From Pseudomonadota bacterium (GTDB lineage: Bacteria; Pseudomonadota; Gammaproteobacteria; Steroidobacterales; Steroidobacteraceae): a DNA stretch of 64,000 bases. Shown piece after piece: positions 56,361-64,000 of this stretch. Both the position numbers and the translations under genes were made by a program. The notes beneath the pieces are model-generated. The model searched no databases. It saw only the letters and a program-made list of their open reading frames with translations, and was not told where the DNA came from. The stretch lies in assembly GCA_021838635.1 (NCBI GenBank), contig JAKCDC010000003.1, positions 1 to 64,000 on the forward strand. The letters run 5' to 3'. The stretch's first letter is position 1; every line of letters begins with the position of its first letter.

Positions 56361-57731
56361 CTAGCGCCGCAGCCGGTAGAGCACCGAGCCGTGTGCGGCA
56401 AGCGGCACCGTCAGGGCATCCGCGCGGCCGAGATCGCGCCGCTGCCACAAGTCACGGAGCCGGTATCGGCCCGGTGCCAACCCGAGCGTTCGCCACGACA
56501 CGCTCAGCGTGCGCGCCTTGGCGGCCAGATTGAAGGCCGCCAGATACCACCCATTGCCATGCTGCGGCCGTGACGTCCACACCACGAACGCGTTGCGGGC
56601 GAGAACTTGGCGGGCGTCCCGCGCCTGCTGGTCGACCGCGATGACCTCCGGATCATCGAGCAACGAGAGCGTCCAGCGATTCATGTGCGTCAGGTTTGCG
56701 CCGATCATCAACGGTGAACGGGCAATGCACCAGAGCGTCATGTAGGTGCGTTGCTCGGCGTGGGTCAAGCGGCTCCAGCGCGCCGAGCCCCATCCTGGTC
56801 TCGGGCCTAGGTAACCGATCGCGAGCATGTCCGCATCCGGCCAGTGCCCGGGACGGGCCAGCGGCGCCCAGCGGGCAAGGCGCTTGAACTGATTTTCCAC
56901 GCCCTGTGGATACGCCTGCGCGCTGTGCCACAGATCCCAGACATCGTTCGAAATGCGCCACAGATTGGCATCGTGGCGAAGCTGCGCGAGCCGGCTGAGG
57001 GGTGCGGGTCCGGGCGAGAGGCTGAGCACTATCGGCCGTCCCGCGTCCCGTACCGCACGCGCCAGCATGCGAATCTCCGCCGCCGCGTACGGGTGACTCG
57101 CGATACAGTCCGCCTTGATGAAGTCGACACCCCAGCGGGCATAAAGCCGGACGATCGAATCGTAGTAGGCCTGGCCTGCAGCATTAGCCGCAACGCCGTC
57201 ATTGTCCGGATTCCAGGGGCACGGGGCGTCGGCCGAGGCCGCCTGCCGGGCGTGAAACGCAGAGCCGGCAATTGGCAAATTCTCACGTACCGCCTGCACG
57301 GGAATACCACGCAAGATGTGGATGCCGAACTTCAGCCCCAGCGAATGCACGTAGCGCGCGAGCGGTCCGAAGCCCTTTCCACCCACCGCGGACGGAAATC
57401 GGTTCGGTGCCGGCAGATAGCGGCCGTAGCGATCGAGCGTGATGACCGAACCCTTCGCGCCACCGGAGGGCGTCGGATTGCGCACGAACCACTCCGCATC
57501 AATCACCGCGTACCGCCAGCCATAACGGCGCAGATGCTGGCTCATCCAACGCACGTTGGCGCGAAACTGCGCTTCCGTAATGGTGGTGCCATAGGCGTCG
57601 TAGCTGTTCCACCCCATCGGCGGGCGGCGGGCCAGTTGCCGCGCACCGGCGAGCGCCGCCGAGCACAGCAGCAGCGCAGCCGCAGTGCCCACGATGCGAC
57701 CCAGCGCAGCAAGTGCGGTGCGCCAGCTCAT
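56361..57731 (-). CDS. GH27 alpha-galactosidase / beta-L-arabinopyranosidase
   Basis: Exported retaining glycosidase, 456 residues with a signal peptide ending LLLCSAALAG. The catalytic barrel opens RRPPMGWNSYDAYGTT; the nucleophile is Asp208 (FIKADC) and the acid/base Asp263 (RISNDVWD); the C-terminal beta domain begins after RQVLARNAFVVW. GH27 contains alpha-galactosidases and beta-L-arabinopyranosidases; the second would fit rare arabinopyranosyl decorations, the first galactomannan or galactoxyloglucan-type substrates. Its ATG overlaps the GH31 stop, showing coupling. Confidence 0.93.
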   Translation of the reverse strand: MSWRTALAALGRIVGTAAALLLCSAALAGARQLARRPPMGWNSYDAYGTTITEAQFRANVRWMSQHLRRYGWRYAVIDAEWFVRNPTPSGGAKGSVITLDRYGRYLPAPNRFPSAVGGKGFGPLARYVHSLGLKFGIHILRGIPVQAVRENLPIAGSAFHARQAASADAPCPWNPDNDGVAANAAGQAYYDSIVRLYARWGVDFIKADCIASHPYAAAEIRMLARAVRDAGRPIVLSLSPGPAPLSRLAQLRHDANLWRISNDVWDLWHSAQAYPQGVENQFKRLARWAPLARPGHWPDADMLAIGYLGPRPGWGSARWSRLTHAEQRTYMTLWCIARSPLMIGANLTHMNRWTLSLLDDPEVIAVDQQARDARQVLARNAFVVWTSRPQHGNGWYLAAFNLAAKARTLSVSWRTLGLAPGRYRLRDLWQRRDLGRADALTVPLAAHGSVLYRLRR

Positions 57732-60634
57732 GCGCCCGTCCCGGGAGCGCGCACGCAGGCTGCGCAGTGCACGCGAACGGCGCGACCCGAATAGGTCACA
57801 ACCGCGTCCGCCGGGGCTTTGAAGTCATCCCCGGAGGGTGCTCCGGGTTCGATCCAGCGGATGCGAAACTGCCGCGTGTGCACCATGCCGGGGAACGAGC
57901 CGCTGCGTGCGCCGATCGAGAGCGTGCCGTCGGTCTGATCATACGAGAACGGAATCAGCGAATACTGACCGTGCCGGTAGCCCCGGTTGATGCCCTGATC
58001 CTCATACAACGTGAAGCGTCCGTTGTGCCCGGTATAGACGAGCAGCGTGATCGGTGCACCGGGTCGCTCGCCGGTGTATTGGATTGCCGGTCCCACCGGT
58101 ACGATCGAGCCTGCCCGCACGAACAGCGGCAGTCGTGCCAGCGGCGCCGCCACCGTTACATTCTTGCCGCCGCGGTAGACCCGGTTGGTGAAGAAGTCAT
58201 ACCAGTTCACCCCCGCAGGCAGATACACCCGCCATCGGCGCGCCCGGTACCGATATACGGGGCTGACCAGGAACGCCGGCCCGAACATGTACTCCGTGGC
58301 AATGCTGCGCACACGCGGGTCGCTCGGGAAGTCCATCTCCAATGCCCGCATGATCGTGCCGTTCTTGCGCCACGTGTCGCCAGCGAGCGTATAGATGTAG
58401 GGCATCAGTCGGTAGCGCAGTTGGTCGTAGGAGACCAGGATGCGGTAGATCCTCGTACCCGGCGGGGAAAGATTGTAGATCTCCCGATGAGGCTTCTGTC
58501 CATGCGAGCGGAAGATCGGACAGAACGCGCCGAACTCGAACCAGCGTGTATTCAGCTCACGCCACTCGGCAAGATTGGCCGCGTTCGGATGTACGTAGCG
58601 GCTCTCAGGCTGATAGCCGCCGATATCCATCGTCCAGTTCGGCAATCCCGAGAGCGAGAAGCTGATGCCGGCAGCAATCTGATTCTTCATGTCGGACCAC
58701 CGTGGCGCAATGTCGCCGCTCCACACCGCCGCGCCGCAGCGCTGCAGGCCGGCGAAGCCCGAGCGAGACAGGATGAACGCGCGTCGATCCGGCCGGAATC
58801 GAAGGTTGCCGTGATACACCCCGCAGACATGCTCCAGCGCATACGCGTTGAAGAGCGCCGCACCGGGTCCCAGCGGGGTCGGCGTCATGAAGGCTTCACG
58901 CTCGGCGATGCTGGTGTTCGACACCATGTCCGGCTCGTCAGCGTCCAGCCACCAGGCATCCACGCCGAGCACCCCAAGGGTGTGCTGGATCTGGCTCCAA
59001 TACAAATGCCGTGCGGCCGCCGAGAACGGATCGTAGAACCCGAACGTATAGCCCGGCCCAACCCAATCTTTGATGCCGAGTTTCTCCGGCAGCGTAAACA
59101 TACCGCCGATCTTCGCCAGTGCCTTGAAATGTCGCGTGCTCGGATAGAATTTCGGCCATACCGAAATCATGAAGTGCGCGTGCAGCGCATGCACCTCGGC
59201 AATCATTGCCCGCGGATGGGGGTAGCGCTTCGGATCGAAGCGATCCGAACCCCAGGCGTCATCCTTCCAATAGCGCCAGTCCTGCACGATGTTGTCGAGC
59301 GGAATGCCGAGTGCGCGGTACTTGCGCACCACGCCGAGCAGTTGGTGTTGGGTGTGATAGTGATCCCGGCTCTGCCAGAATCCGTACGCCCAGCGCGGCA
59401 GCAGCACCGCCCGGCCGGTAACGTAGCGGTATCCAGCGATGACCTGATTTAGGTCCGCACCATGAATGAAGTAATAGTCAATCGCCCGACCGGCTTGCGA
59501 AAAAAGTGACAGCCGGTGGCGCACCGCCGCCGGCCGCGGCGGACGATGCAATAGCGCGATGTAACCTCCGTCACGATGCCAGACCAGACGAATCGGGACT
59601 CGTTGACCGGCTCGCAGACGCACGCGGAAGTTCCGATACCAGGGATTCCAGTTCTGCCGCCACGCGTTGATGATCTGGCGGCCGCCGATCCACAGCCGCT
59701 GATAATCGCTGCCATACAGACTGAACGTGTGCAACCCGCTGGTGCGCGCCTCGATCTGTCCCGTCCACACCACTTTCACGTGATGCAGCTTGGCCAGCGC
59801 CTTCGGAAAGGAGCGCGGATATCGCGCGTGCCAGGTCAGGTACTGGTAATCGATATTACGCTCGGTCCTCTCCAGCACCAGCTGGCCATGCACGTAGTAG
59901 CGCGCCGTAAGTCCGCCACGGCGTCCCTGCGCATTGTAGAGAATCAGACTCTTTGAGAGCTGCTGCCAGGGTCGTGGATTGCCGAAGCGCGTAATTGATG
60001 TATTGTCCCAGAGGATGCCATAGTCGCGGCTCGACACCACAAACGGCACGACGACATTCATGTTGTGCTGCGCGAGCGTGAGGCTTCGACCCTTGTAGTC
60101 GATGAGACCGGTCTGGTGCTGTCCGAGCCCGTAGAACGCCTCTCCCGGGGTCGATTCGAACTGCTGGCGAATCGTAAAATACGGATCGCCATCGATCTTC
60201 ACCGGCTTGAAGCTACTGCCACCAGGCAATTCGCGCGAGATCACATCACCGTTCGAGTTGCGAAAGATGACCTGTCCGTCGCCCAGACGCACCTGCGCGG
60301 TCAACTCAACAGTGCTGAGCCAAACGGAATTTCCGGTCCGACGCACCGTGAACGACACGTGCGAACCGGCGGTACGAACCGCCATGAGGCTCTTGGGCAG
60401 CGTTAGATTCGAACCCGGAAATGCCGTCACCCGGAAAATCTCAGGCGTAAGCACCTCGATGCGCACTCGCCGTGCCGCCCCGGAATACGGTGTCACAATG
60501 AGGCCGTCGGCTATCTTCTCCACCGCCCCGCTGGCGCGTGCCGCGCCCGTCGCCAGCACCGCAGCAAGTACGGCCCATCCCAGCAGGCCGCCTTTCAAAA
60601 GGCGGCGGAGCGCCGTGAAATCGCTTTGTGACAT
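57728..60634 (-). CDS. GH31 alpha-xylosidase with PA14 insert
   Basis: Releases alpha-linked xylose from the non-reducing end of xyloglucan oligosaccharides. The 968 residues have a signal peptide, an N-terminal beta-sandwich (GEAFYGLGQHQTGLIDYKG), and an inserted PA14-like domain at about 250-375 (SGLHTFSLYGSDYQRLWIGG, VRLRAGQRVPIRLVWH). The catalytic barrel follows, with nucleophile Asp564 in WWLDADEPD, DIGGYQPE and FCPIFRSHG. The PA14 insert is the hallmark of xyloglucan-specific GH31 enzymes such as Cellvibrio japonicus Xyl31A, where it helps bind longer oligosaccharides. AGGGA lies before the ATG. Confidence 0.95.
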   Translation of the reverse strand: MSQSDFTALRRLLKGGLLGWAVLAAVLATGAARASGAVEKIADGLIVTPYSGAARRVRIEVLTPEIFRVTAFPGSNLTLPKSLMAVRTAGSHVSFTVRRTGNSVWLSTVELTAQVRLGDGQVIFRNSNGDVISRELPGGSSFKPVKIDGDPYFTIRQQFESTPGEAFYGLGQHQTGLIDYKGRSLTLAQHNMNVVVPFVVSSRDYGILWDNTSITRFGNPRPWQQLSKSLILYNAQGRRGGLTARYYVHGQLVLERTERNIDYQYLTWHARYPRSFPKALAKLHHVKVVWTGQIEARTSGLHTFSLYGSDYQRLWIGGRQIINAWRQNWNPWYRNFRVRLRAGQRVPIRLVWHRDGGYIALLHRPPRPAAVRHRLSLFSQAGRAIDYYFIHGADLNQVIAGYRYVTGRAVLLPRWAYGFWQSRDHYHTQHQLLGVVRKYRALGIPLDNIVQDWRYWKDDAWGSDRFDPKRYPHPRAMIAEVHALHAHFMISVWPKFYPSTRHFKALAKIGGMFTLPEKLGIKDWVGPGYTFGFYDPFSAAARHLYWSQIQHTLGVLGVDAWWLDADEPDMVSNTSIAEREAFMTPTPLGPGAALFNAYALEHVCGVYHGNLRFRPDRRAFILSRSGFAGLQRCGAAVWSGDIAPRWSDMKNQIAAGISFSLSGLPNWTMDIGGYQPESRYVHPNAANLAEWRELNTRWFEFGAFCPIFRSHGQKPHREIYNLSPPGTRIYRILVSYDQLRYRLMPYIYTLAGDTWRKNGTIMRALEMDFPSDPRVRSIATEYMFGPAFLVSPVYRYRARRWRVYLPAGVNWYDFFTNRVYRGGKNVTVAAPLARLPLFVRAGSIVPVGPAIQYTGERPGAPITLLVYTGHNGRFTLYEDQGINRGYRHGQYSLIPFSYDQTDGTLSIGARSGSFPGMVHTRQFRIRWIEPGAPSGDDFKAPADAVVTYSGRAVRVHCAACVRAPGTGA

Positions 60635-60650
60635 GAATCGTCCCTCGAGG

Positions 60651-62279
60651 TCAGTAAGTCGCCAGGTGCACGTGCAGCACTTGCGGGATGGACGTGAAGT
60701 TCAGTCCCCAGTCGGTCTCATCGCCGTTCCATAGGCGCATGAATTGCCACGTGCCATGGTGATAAGTGCCTTGCACAACACGATCCAAAATCATGAACTG
60801 ATTAGATCGCGGTTGGGTCAAGGCGAACGACACCCGTACGTGCACTCCGGTGACCAAAAACTCGTTCGGACCGAGCTGAGCAATAAGCGCGCCGCCCTCG
60901 AGCGGTCGAGCCCGGGCATCCGGGGTATTGCCGAAGGCGGGCATATTGTAGGAAACTCGTGCCTCCCACCGACCTAGCTTGACGATTTGCGCATGAGCGT
61001 CGTCGGGTTCAGAAACGGCATGCAGTCGGCCCTGGAAGCTCAGACGCGCCAGAAGTGAATCCATCGGTCTGATCAGATGGTATTCCAGCGCAAACGGCGC
61101 GAGTGTACGCGGGTCTATCCGGCGCGCGCCCAGCGGGAAATTCGAGTAGCCAGTGTAATCAATACCGAACGGCGAAAAACCGATTCCTTGGTGTCCGAGC
61201 GTGGCGAATAGATAGCGTGCATACACTACGGAACTACCCGTCTCGCTGACGAACAATGGATTGTCAGCTAAATGATACTGCTGCAACACTTTGAAGTACC
61301 GTCGTGAGTCCGGCATATAGATATCGGGCCCGATGAGATTTATCGCCGGAGCTGCCACCTTCCATACGGGCAGCGCATCGTTGGTCGGCCCCCCGCTCTC
61401 ATAGGTGATAGGCGGCCCAGGGTGGAACGGGTCGCGCAACGCGGCATTGACGTACATCGGCAGCGGATAGACCGCCTTGCCGGCGGCGGCAACCTTATCG
61501 ACGAAGCGCGCAATGTTCCAGGCGTGGAAGAACTCCCCCGCCTTCTCGCCGAATACCTGTCGCCAGGTTCCCCGACGCAGATGCAGCGCACGAACAAGAC
61601 GGCGCGGAACCGGACCATCGAACAACCGATCGGCCCGCGCCGAGTAATCGCGTACGGCTCCCCAGGTACCGGTCTCGTTCTCCACCTGCACCATGATCAC
61701 TGTGTGCTGGGGATCCACAGCTCGTAAATGACGCATCAGCGCCACGAAAGCGCTTCGGTCAGCATCGAGGGTGGTCTTTGCGAGGGGAGAAAGGGAGTAG
61801 ACCGGTTGTCCTTGCCGATTAACCATGCGTGGGAAGCGGCGATTATCCAGCTTTACCCAAGACGGAGCATACTGCGGGCCGCCGTTCTTCCAGGTCGCAA
61901 ACCACAGGATAATGGCATGCAAGTGGTGCTGGCGAGCTTGCTTCAAGAAAAGATCCAGGAAGGAAAAATTGTACTGGTTCTCGGTCGGTTCGATTTGCTC
62001 CCAAGCAATCGGCATCACTACCGTATTTGCATCGACGTCCGACATGGCCGGCCAAACCTCGGGCAGCATCGCCGGATAGTTGCTCGAGTTATTGACCTGC
62101 GCGCCGAGAATCAGATAGGGCTTGCCCCCCACCTTAAGCTCATAGCGCCCATCCGCACCAATGAGCCGCGGCATCGGGACTCCTGACCCGGCCCACACTG
62201 GGATGTTCGCAGCGGCGCAGAGAATTAGAAATGCACCAACGGCCCGTAGTACTCGGGCTCCATACGCAAAATATTTCAT
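60651..62279 (-). CDS. GH35 beta-galactosidase with DUF5597-type C-terminus
   Basis: Removes beta-galactose, as from xyloglucan L-side chains. The 542 residues have a signal peptide (AVGAFLILCAAANIPVWAG) and a TIM barrel with PIAWEQIEPTENQYNFSFLD. The acid/base is Glu202 (VQVENETG) and the nucleophile Glu346 (VSETGSS). The C-terminal part is the short DUF5597-like domain rather than the long jelly-roll domains of classic lactases, as in Cellvibrio japonicus Bgl35A. The start at 62279 follows an AGGGGGG ribosome site. It is the first gene of the operon, 16 bases from GH31. Confidence 0.93.
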   Translation of the reverse strand: MKYFAYGARVLRAVGAFLILCAAANIPVWAGSGVPMPRLIGADGRYELKVGGKPYLILGAQVNNSSNYPAMLPEVWPAMSDVDANTVVMPIAWEQIEPTENQYNFSFLDLFLKQARQHHLHAIILWFATWKNGGPQYAPSWVKLDNRRFPRMVNRQGQPVYSLSPLAKTTLDADRSAFVALMRHLRAVDPQHTVIMVQVENETGTWGAVRDYSARADRLFDGPVPRRLVRALHLRRGTWRQVFGEKAGEFFHAWNIARFVDKVAAAGKAVYPLPMYVNAALRDPFHPGPPITYESGGPTNDALPVWKVAAPAINLIGPDIYMPDSRRYFKVLQQYHLADNPLFVSETGSSVVYARYLFATLGHQGIGFSPFGIDYTGYSNFPLGARRIDPRTLAPFALEYHLIRPMDSLLARLSFQGRLHAVSEPDDAHAQIVKLGRWEARVSYNMPAFGNTPDARARPLEGGALIAQLGPNEFLVTGVHVRVSFALTQPRSNQFMILDRVVQGTYHHGTWQFMRLWNGDETDWGLNFTSIPQVLHVHLATY

Positions 62280-63035
62280 CGCCCCCCCTAGATCCACCTC
62301 AGCTCTGGTTCAATTACATGTTCAATGCGGAACGGTTCTTCGGATCTCGTGTTTGCGAAACACCACCTTAACAATCATCAACCGCACCACGGGAATCCCG
62401 TCCGACAGGTGCTCTGGCGCTACGCCTCACCGCGATTGTCGCGCTGGCGAACTTGTTTGGCGCCGTCGGCCGGTCAAAACTGTACAGTTCCCTGCCGCCA
62501 CGATTACCCAATCCCGGATCACATACAGCCGCGATTGCCATCGCATAAAACCGCAATATCGCGCTGCATACCTGAGAGTGCGGCCCAGGGATGCCGACTG
62601 GATGTGCTGCAAAAAACATTTACGGCTGCCACGGAATAATCGGCTGGAATTCCCAATCTTCTTCCAAGACCCCACAGCCCACACTCGTCACAGATCTTTC
62701 TATTGACAGCACATGATGACTCAGGTGTGTTTGCGCTACCACTGCGAAATTCATAGCCGACCCATTCACATATTCGAATGGCAACTCTCACCCCAATATC
62801 GCGCGCACCAGATAGGCTGTCACCAATGAGAAGGCACGCTACCGCAATAATCTCTGCCTATCATTCGACTTGTTTCATCACAAGCAGTCGAGACGTCTAT
62901 GAGCTATGATAGCGCTCTCATTTCACCGAAAAATGTTCTATAGATCTCGGTCGGGTGAAAATCAGCATATCGGAGTGAACACCACCCAGAGCACGAGTAT
63001 GAATTGCAGGCTCTTTGTTGATTGGGGCGCGCACG
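62280..63035. other. About 755-base AT-richer stretch, probable promoter region
   Basis: No convincing gene is seen on either strand. It must hold the promoter of the glycosidase operon and that of the secreted cysteine-repeat protein. The base composition is clearly less GC-rich than most of the window, continuing the trend of the GH35 gene. No TGGTA/TACCA operator like that at 49022 was found. Confidence 0.5.
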
Positions 63036-64000
63036 ATGAAAATGCAAGCAATTTTTGCAGTTGCCGCATTGCTCTTGGGGTCAACGGTGGCACTGGCACA
63101 AAGTGCCACCGCCGTGGGCGTCGCAGGAGGTGGCGTCCCTGCTGCGCAAGCAACCACCCGTGACGACGTATCGCAATCGAACCTATCCAATCTGGCAAAC
63201 CTTCTCGCAACGAAGCATCTTATGGCAGGACACCACATCCCAACCGCAGTGATACGGAGTCGCAGCGAGGCGATGCTTAGAGCGCTGCATGTATCCTGCC
63301 AGCTGCGCGAAGCTGCCCTAATCGGCATCGGCACAAGTGCTGGGAGCAAAAAAGCACAGACAACTGATGTTTACGAAGTATCCTGCCAAAATGGCATGGG
63401 GTATCTTTTATCCCTGCGAGATCGTTCGAAGACCTCTGCCATCTCCTGCTTCGAAGCCTCAACTACACCCCCGTCCAACTCTGGCCTGCGGTGCGAGTTC
63501 CCGCATGATGCGCAGCTCACAACCATGGCAACTGCCGTCCTGCGGCATATCGGCGTCACGTGTCGCGCGCGCAAAATTCAGTGGCTAGGACGCAGCGCCG
63601 CCCCACATTATGACTACACGGACATCGCATGCACCGATGGTACTGAGGTTGTTCTACGGACGCCCACACCAGGCACCGCAGGCAGAATCAGCGCACTCAA
63701 TTGCCTGCAAGCCTTGGCGCACGGCGCACGTTGCCGATTAACTTCGGCCGGCATAAAGGCTGCCGCCAGCGCGGCGCCTCACAAACGTTCCGGACCACAT
63801 CCAGATCTGCTGTGGTTTGAGAAGGCATTTACACACTATCATTTTTTATGCACGGTCAAGAACGCTCGTCTCATTGGTCGCGAATTAGTTAAGCGGCGTT
63901 GGGTTGCCGAATTTCAATGCACACAACACCCACGTGGTGTCGTCGTATATGTTCCTTCCGCGGGGGGCCTTCACCACAAATTCAGTCACATCGACTGCAG
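63036..64000 (+). CDS. Secreted protein of repeated four-cysteine modules, cut by window edge
   Basis: The frame is open from ATG 63036 through the window end, at least 321 residues, so the gene is 3'-incomplete. It has a clear signal peptide (MKMQAIFAVAALLLGSTVALA). Cysteines fall in a repeating pattern: Cys88, 117, 138, 153; Cys176, 199, 223, 233; and Cys272, 295, 321. Repeat pitch is 88 to 96 residues. Each module starts with a V-x-C or L-C strand, then a hydrophobic IxxIG/WLG/LIG turn, an acidic/aromatic strand ending in C, and a third Cys after a beta-type stretch. No family is recognised. The gene is AT-richer than the window average and divergent from the glycosidase operon. Confidence 0.82.
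   Translation, partial: MKMQAIFAVAALLLGSTVALAQSATAVGVAGGGVPAAQATTRDDVSQSNLSNLANLLATKHLMAGHHIPTAVIRSRSEAMLRALHVSCQLREAALIGIGTSAGSKKAQTTDVYEVSCQNGMGYLLSLRDRSKTSAISCFEASTTPPSNSGLRCEFPHDAQLTTMATAVLRHIGVTCRARKIQWLGRSAAPHYDYTDIACTDGTEVVLRTPTPGTAGRISALNCLQALAHGARCRLTSAGIKAAASAAPHKRSGPHPDLLWFEKAFTHYHFLCTVKNARLIGRELVKRRWVAEFQCTQHPRGVVVYVPSAGGLHHKFSHIDC

Noticed and set aside
62161-62706. Possible plus-strand gene in the AT-richer gap
   Set aside because: Starts inside the GH35 gene, no ribosome site, no motif or signal.

Overview
The window looks like chromosomal DNA of a GC-rich, aerobic, probably oligotrophic or plant/soil-associated gammaproteobacterium. The evidence is the mutL-miaA-hfq-hflX, pcnB-folK-panB-panC and queG/nnrD-tsaE-ami gene orders, which are gammaproteobacterial. 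A placement near Xanthomonadales/Nevskiales is a guess from gene content, not shown by the sequence. No insertion sequence, prophage or CRISPR array was seen.

1-8.9 kb: an alcohol-oxidation module. It holds a TonB-dependent receptor cut by the left edge, a sigma-54 activator, a cytochrome c, and a periplasmic PQQ alcohol dehydrogenase with the residue set of lanthanide-dependent enzymes. Divergent from these are an aldehyde dehydrogenase and its DUF779 partner. The divergent intergenic region carries two near-consensus sigma-54 promoters and two 17-bp palindromes, so the module is probably switched on as a unit by the adjacent activator.

9-18.6 kb: an M48 protease, a two-domain glycosyltransferase fusion and a DedA protein, then purA, hflX, hfq, miaA and mutL on the minus strand. 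18.7-26.7 kb: an inserted block with argO/argP, a stand-alone EF-G of unusual sequence, an RRM protein and several small uncharacterised genes. 26.7-29.9 kb: ami, tsaE and nnrD, which normally sit directly upstream of mutL. 30-35.6 kb: queG, panC, panB, a deoxynucleoside kinase, folK, pcnB and tRNA-Glu(CUC).

35.6-45.7 kb: accessory genes. These are a LysR regulator with an NmrA-type reductase, an alpha/beta hydrolase and a conserved unknown, then a mannose-1-phosphate guanylyltransferase, a membrane unknown, an orphan GroEL and a HAD phosphatase. 45.7-50.1 kb: a multicopper oxidase, a sugar porter and its LacI regulator with a perfect palindromic operator.

51.3-62.3 kb: the most striking region, a tight minus-strand set of secreted glycosidases (GH35, GH31 with a PA14 insert, GH27, GH29, GH74) plus a cytoplasmic aldose epimerase. 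Together these match the chemistry needed to take apart fucosylated/galactosylated xyloglucan: GH74 cuts the backbone, and GH29, GH35/GH27 and GH31 strip fucose, galactose and xylose. The sugar porter could import products. The right edge (62.3-64 kb) is AT-richer and carries an incomplete secreted protein built from repeated four-cysteine modules.
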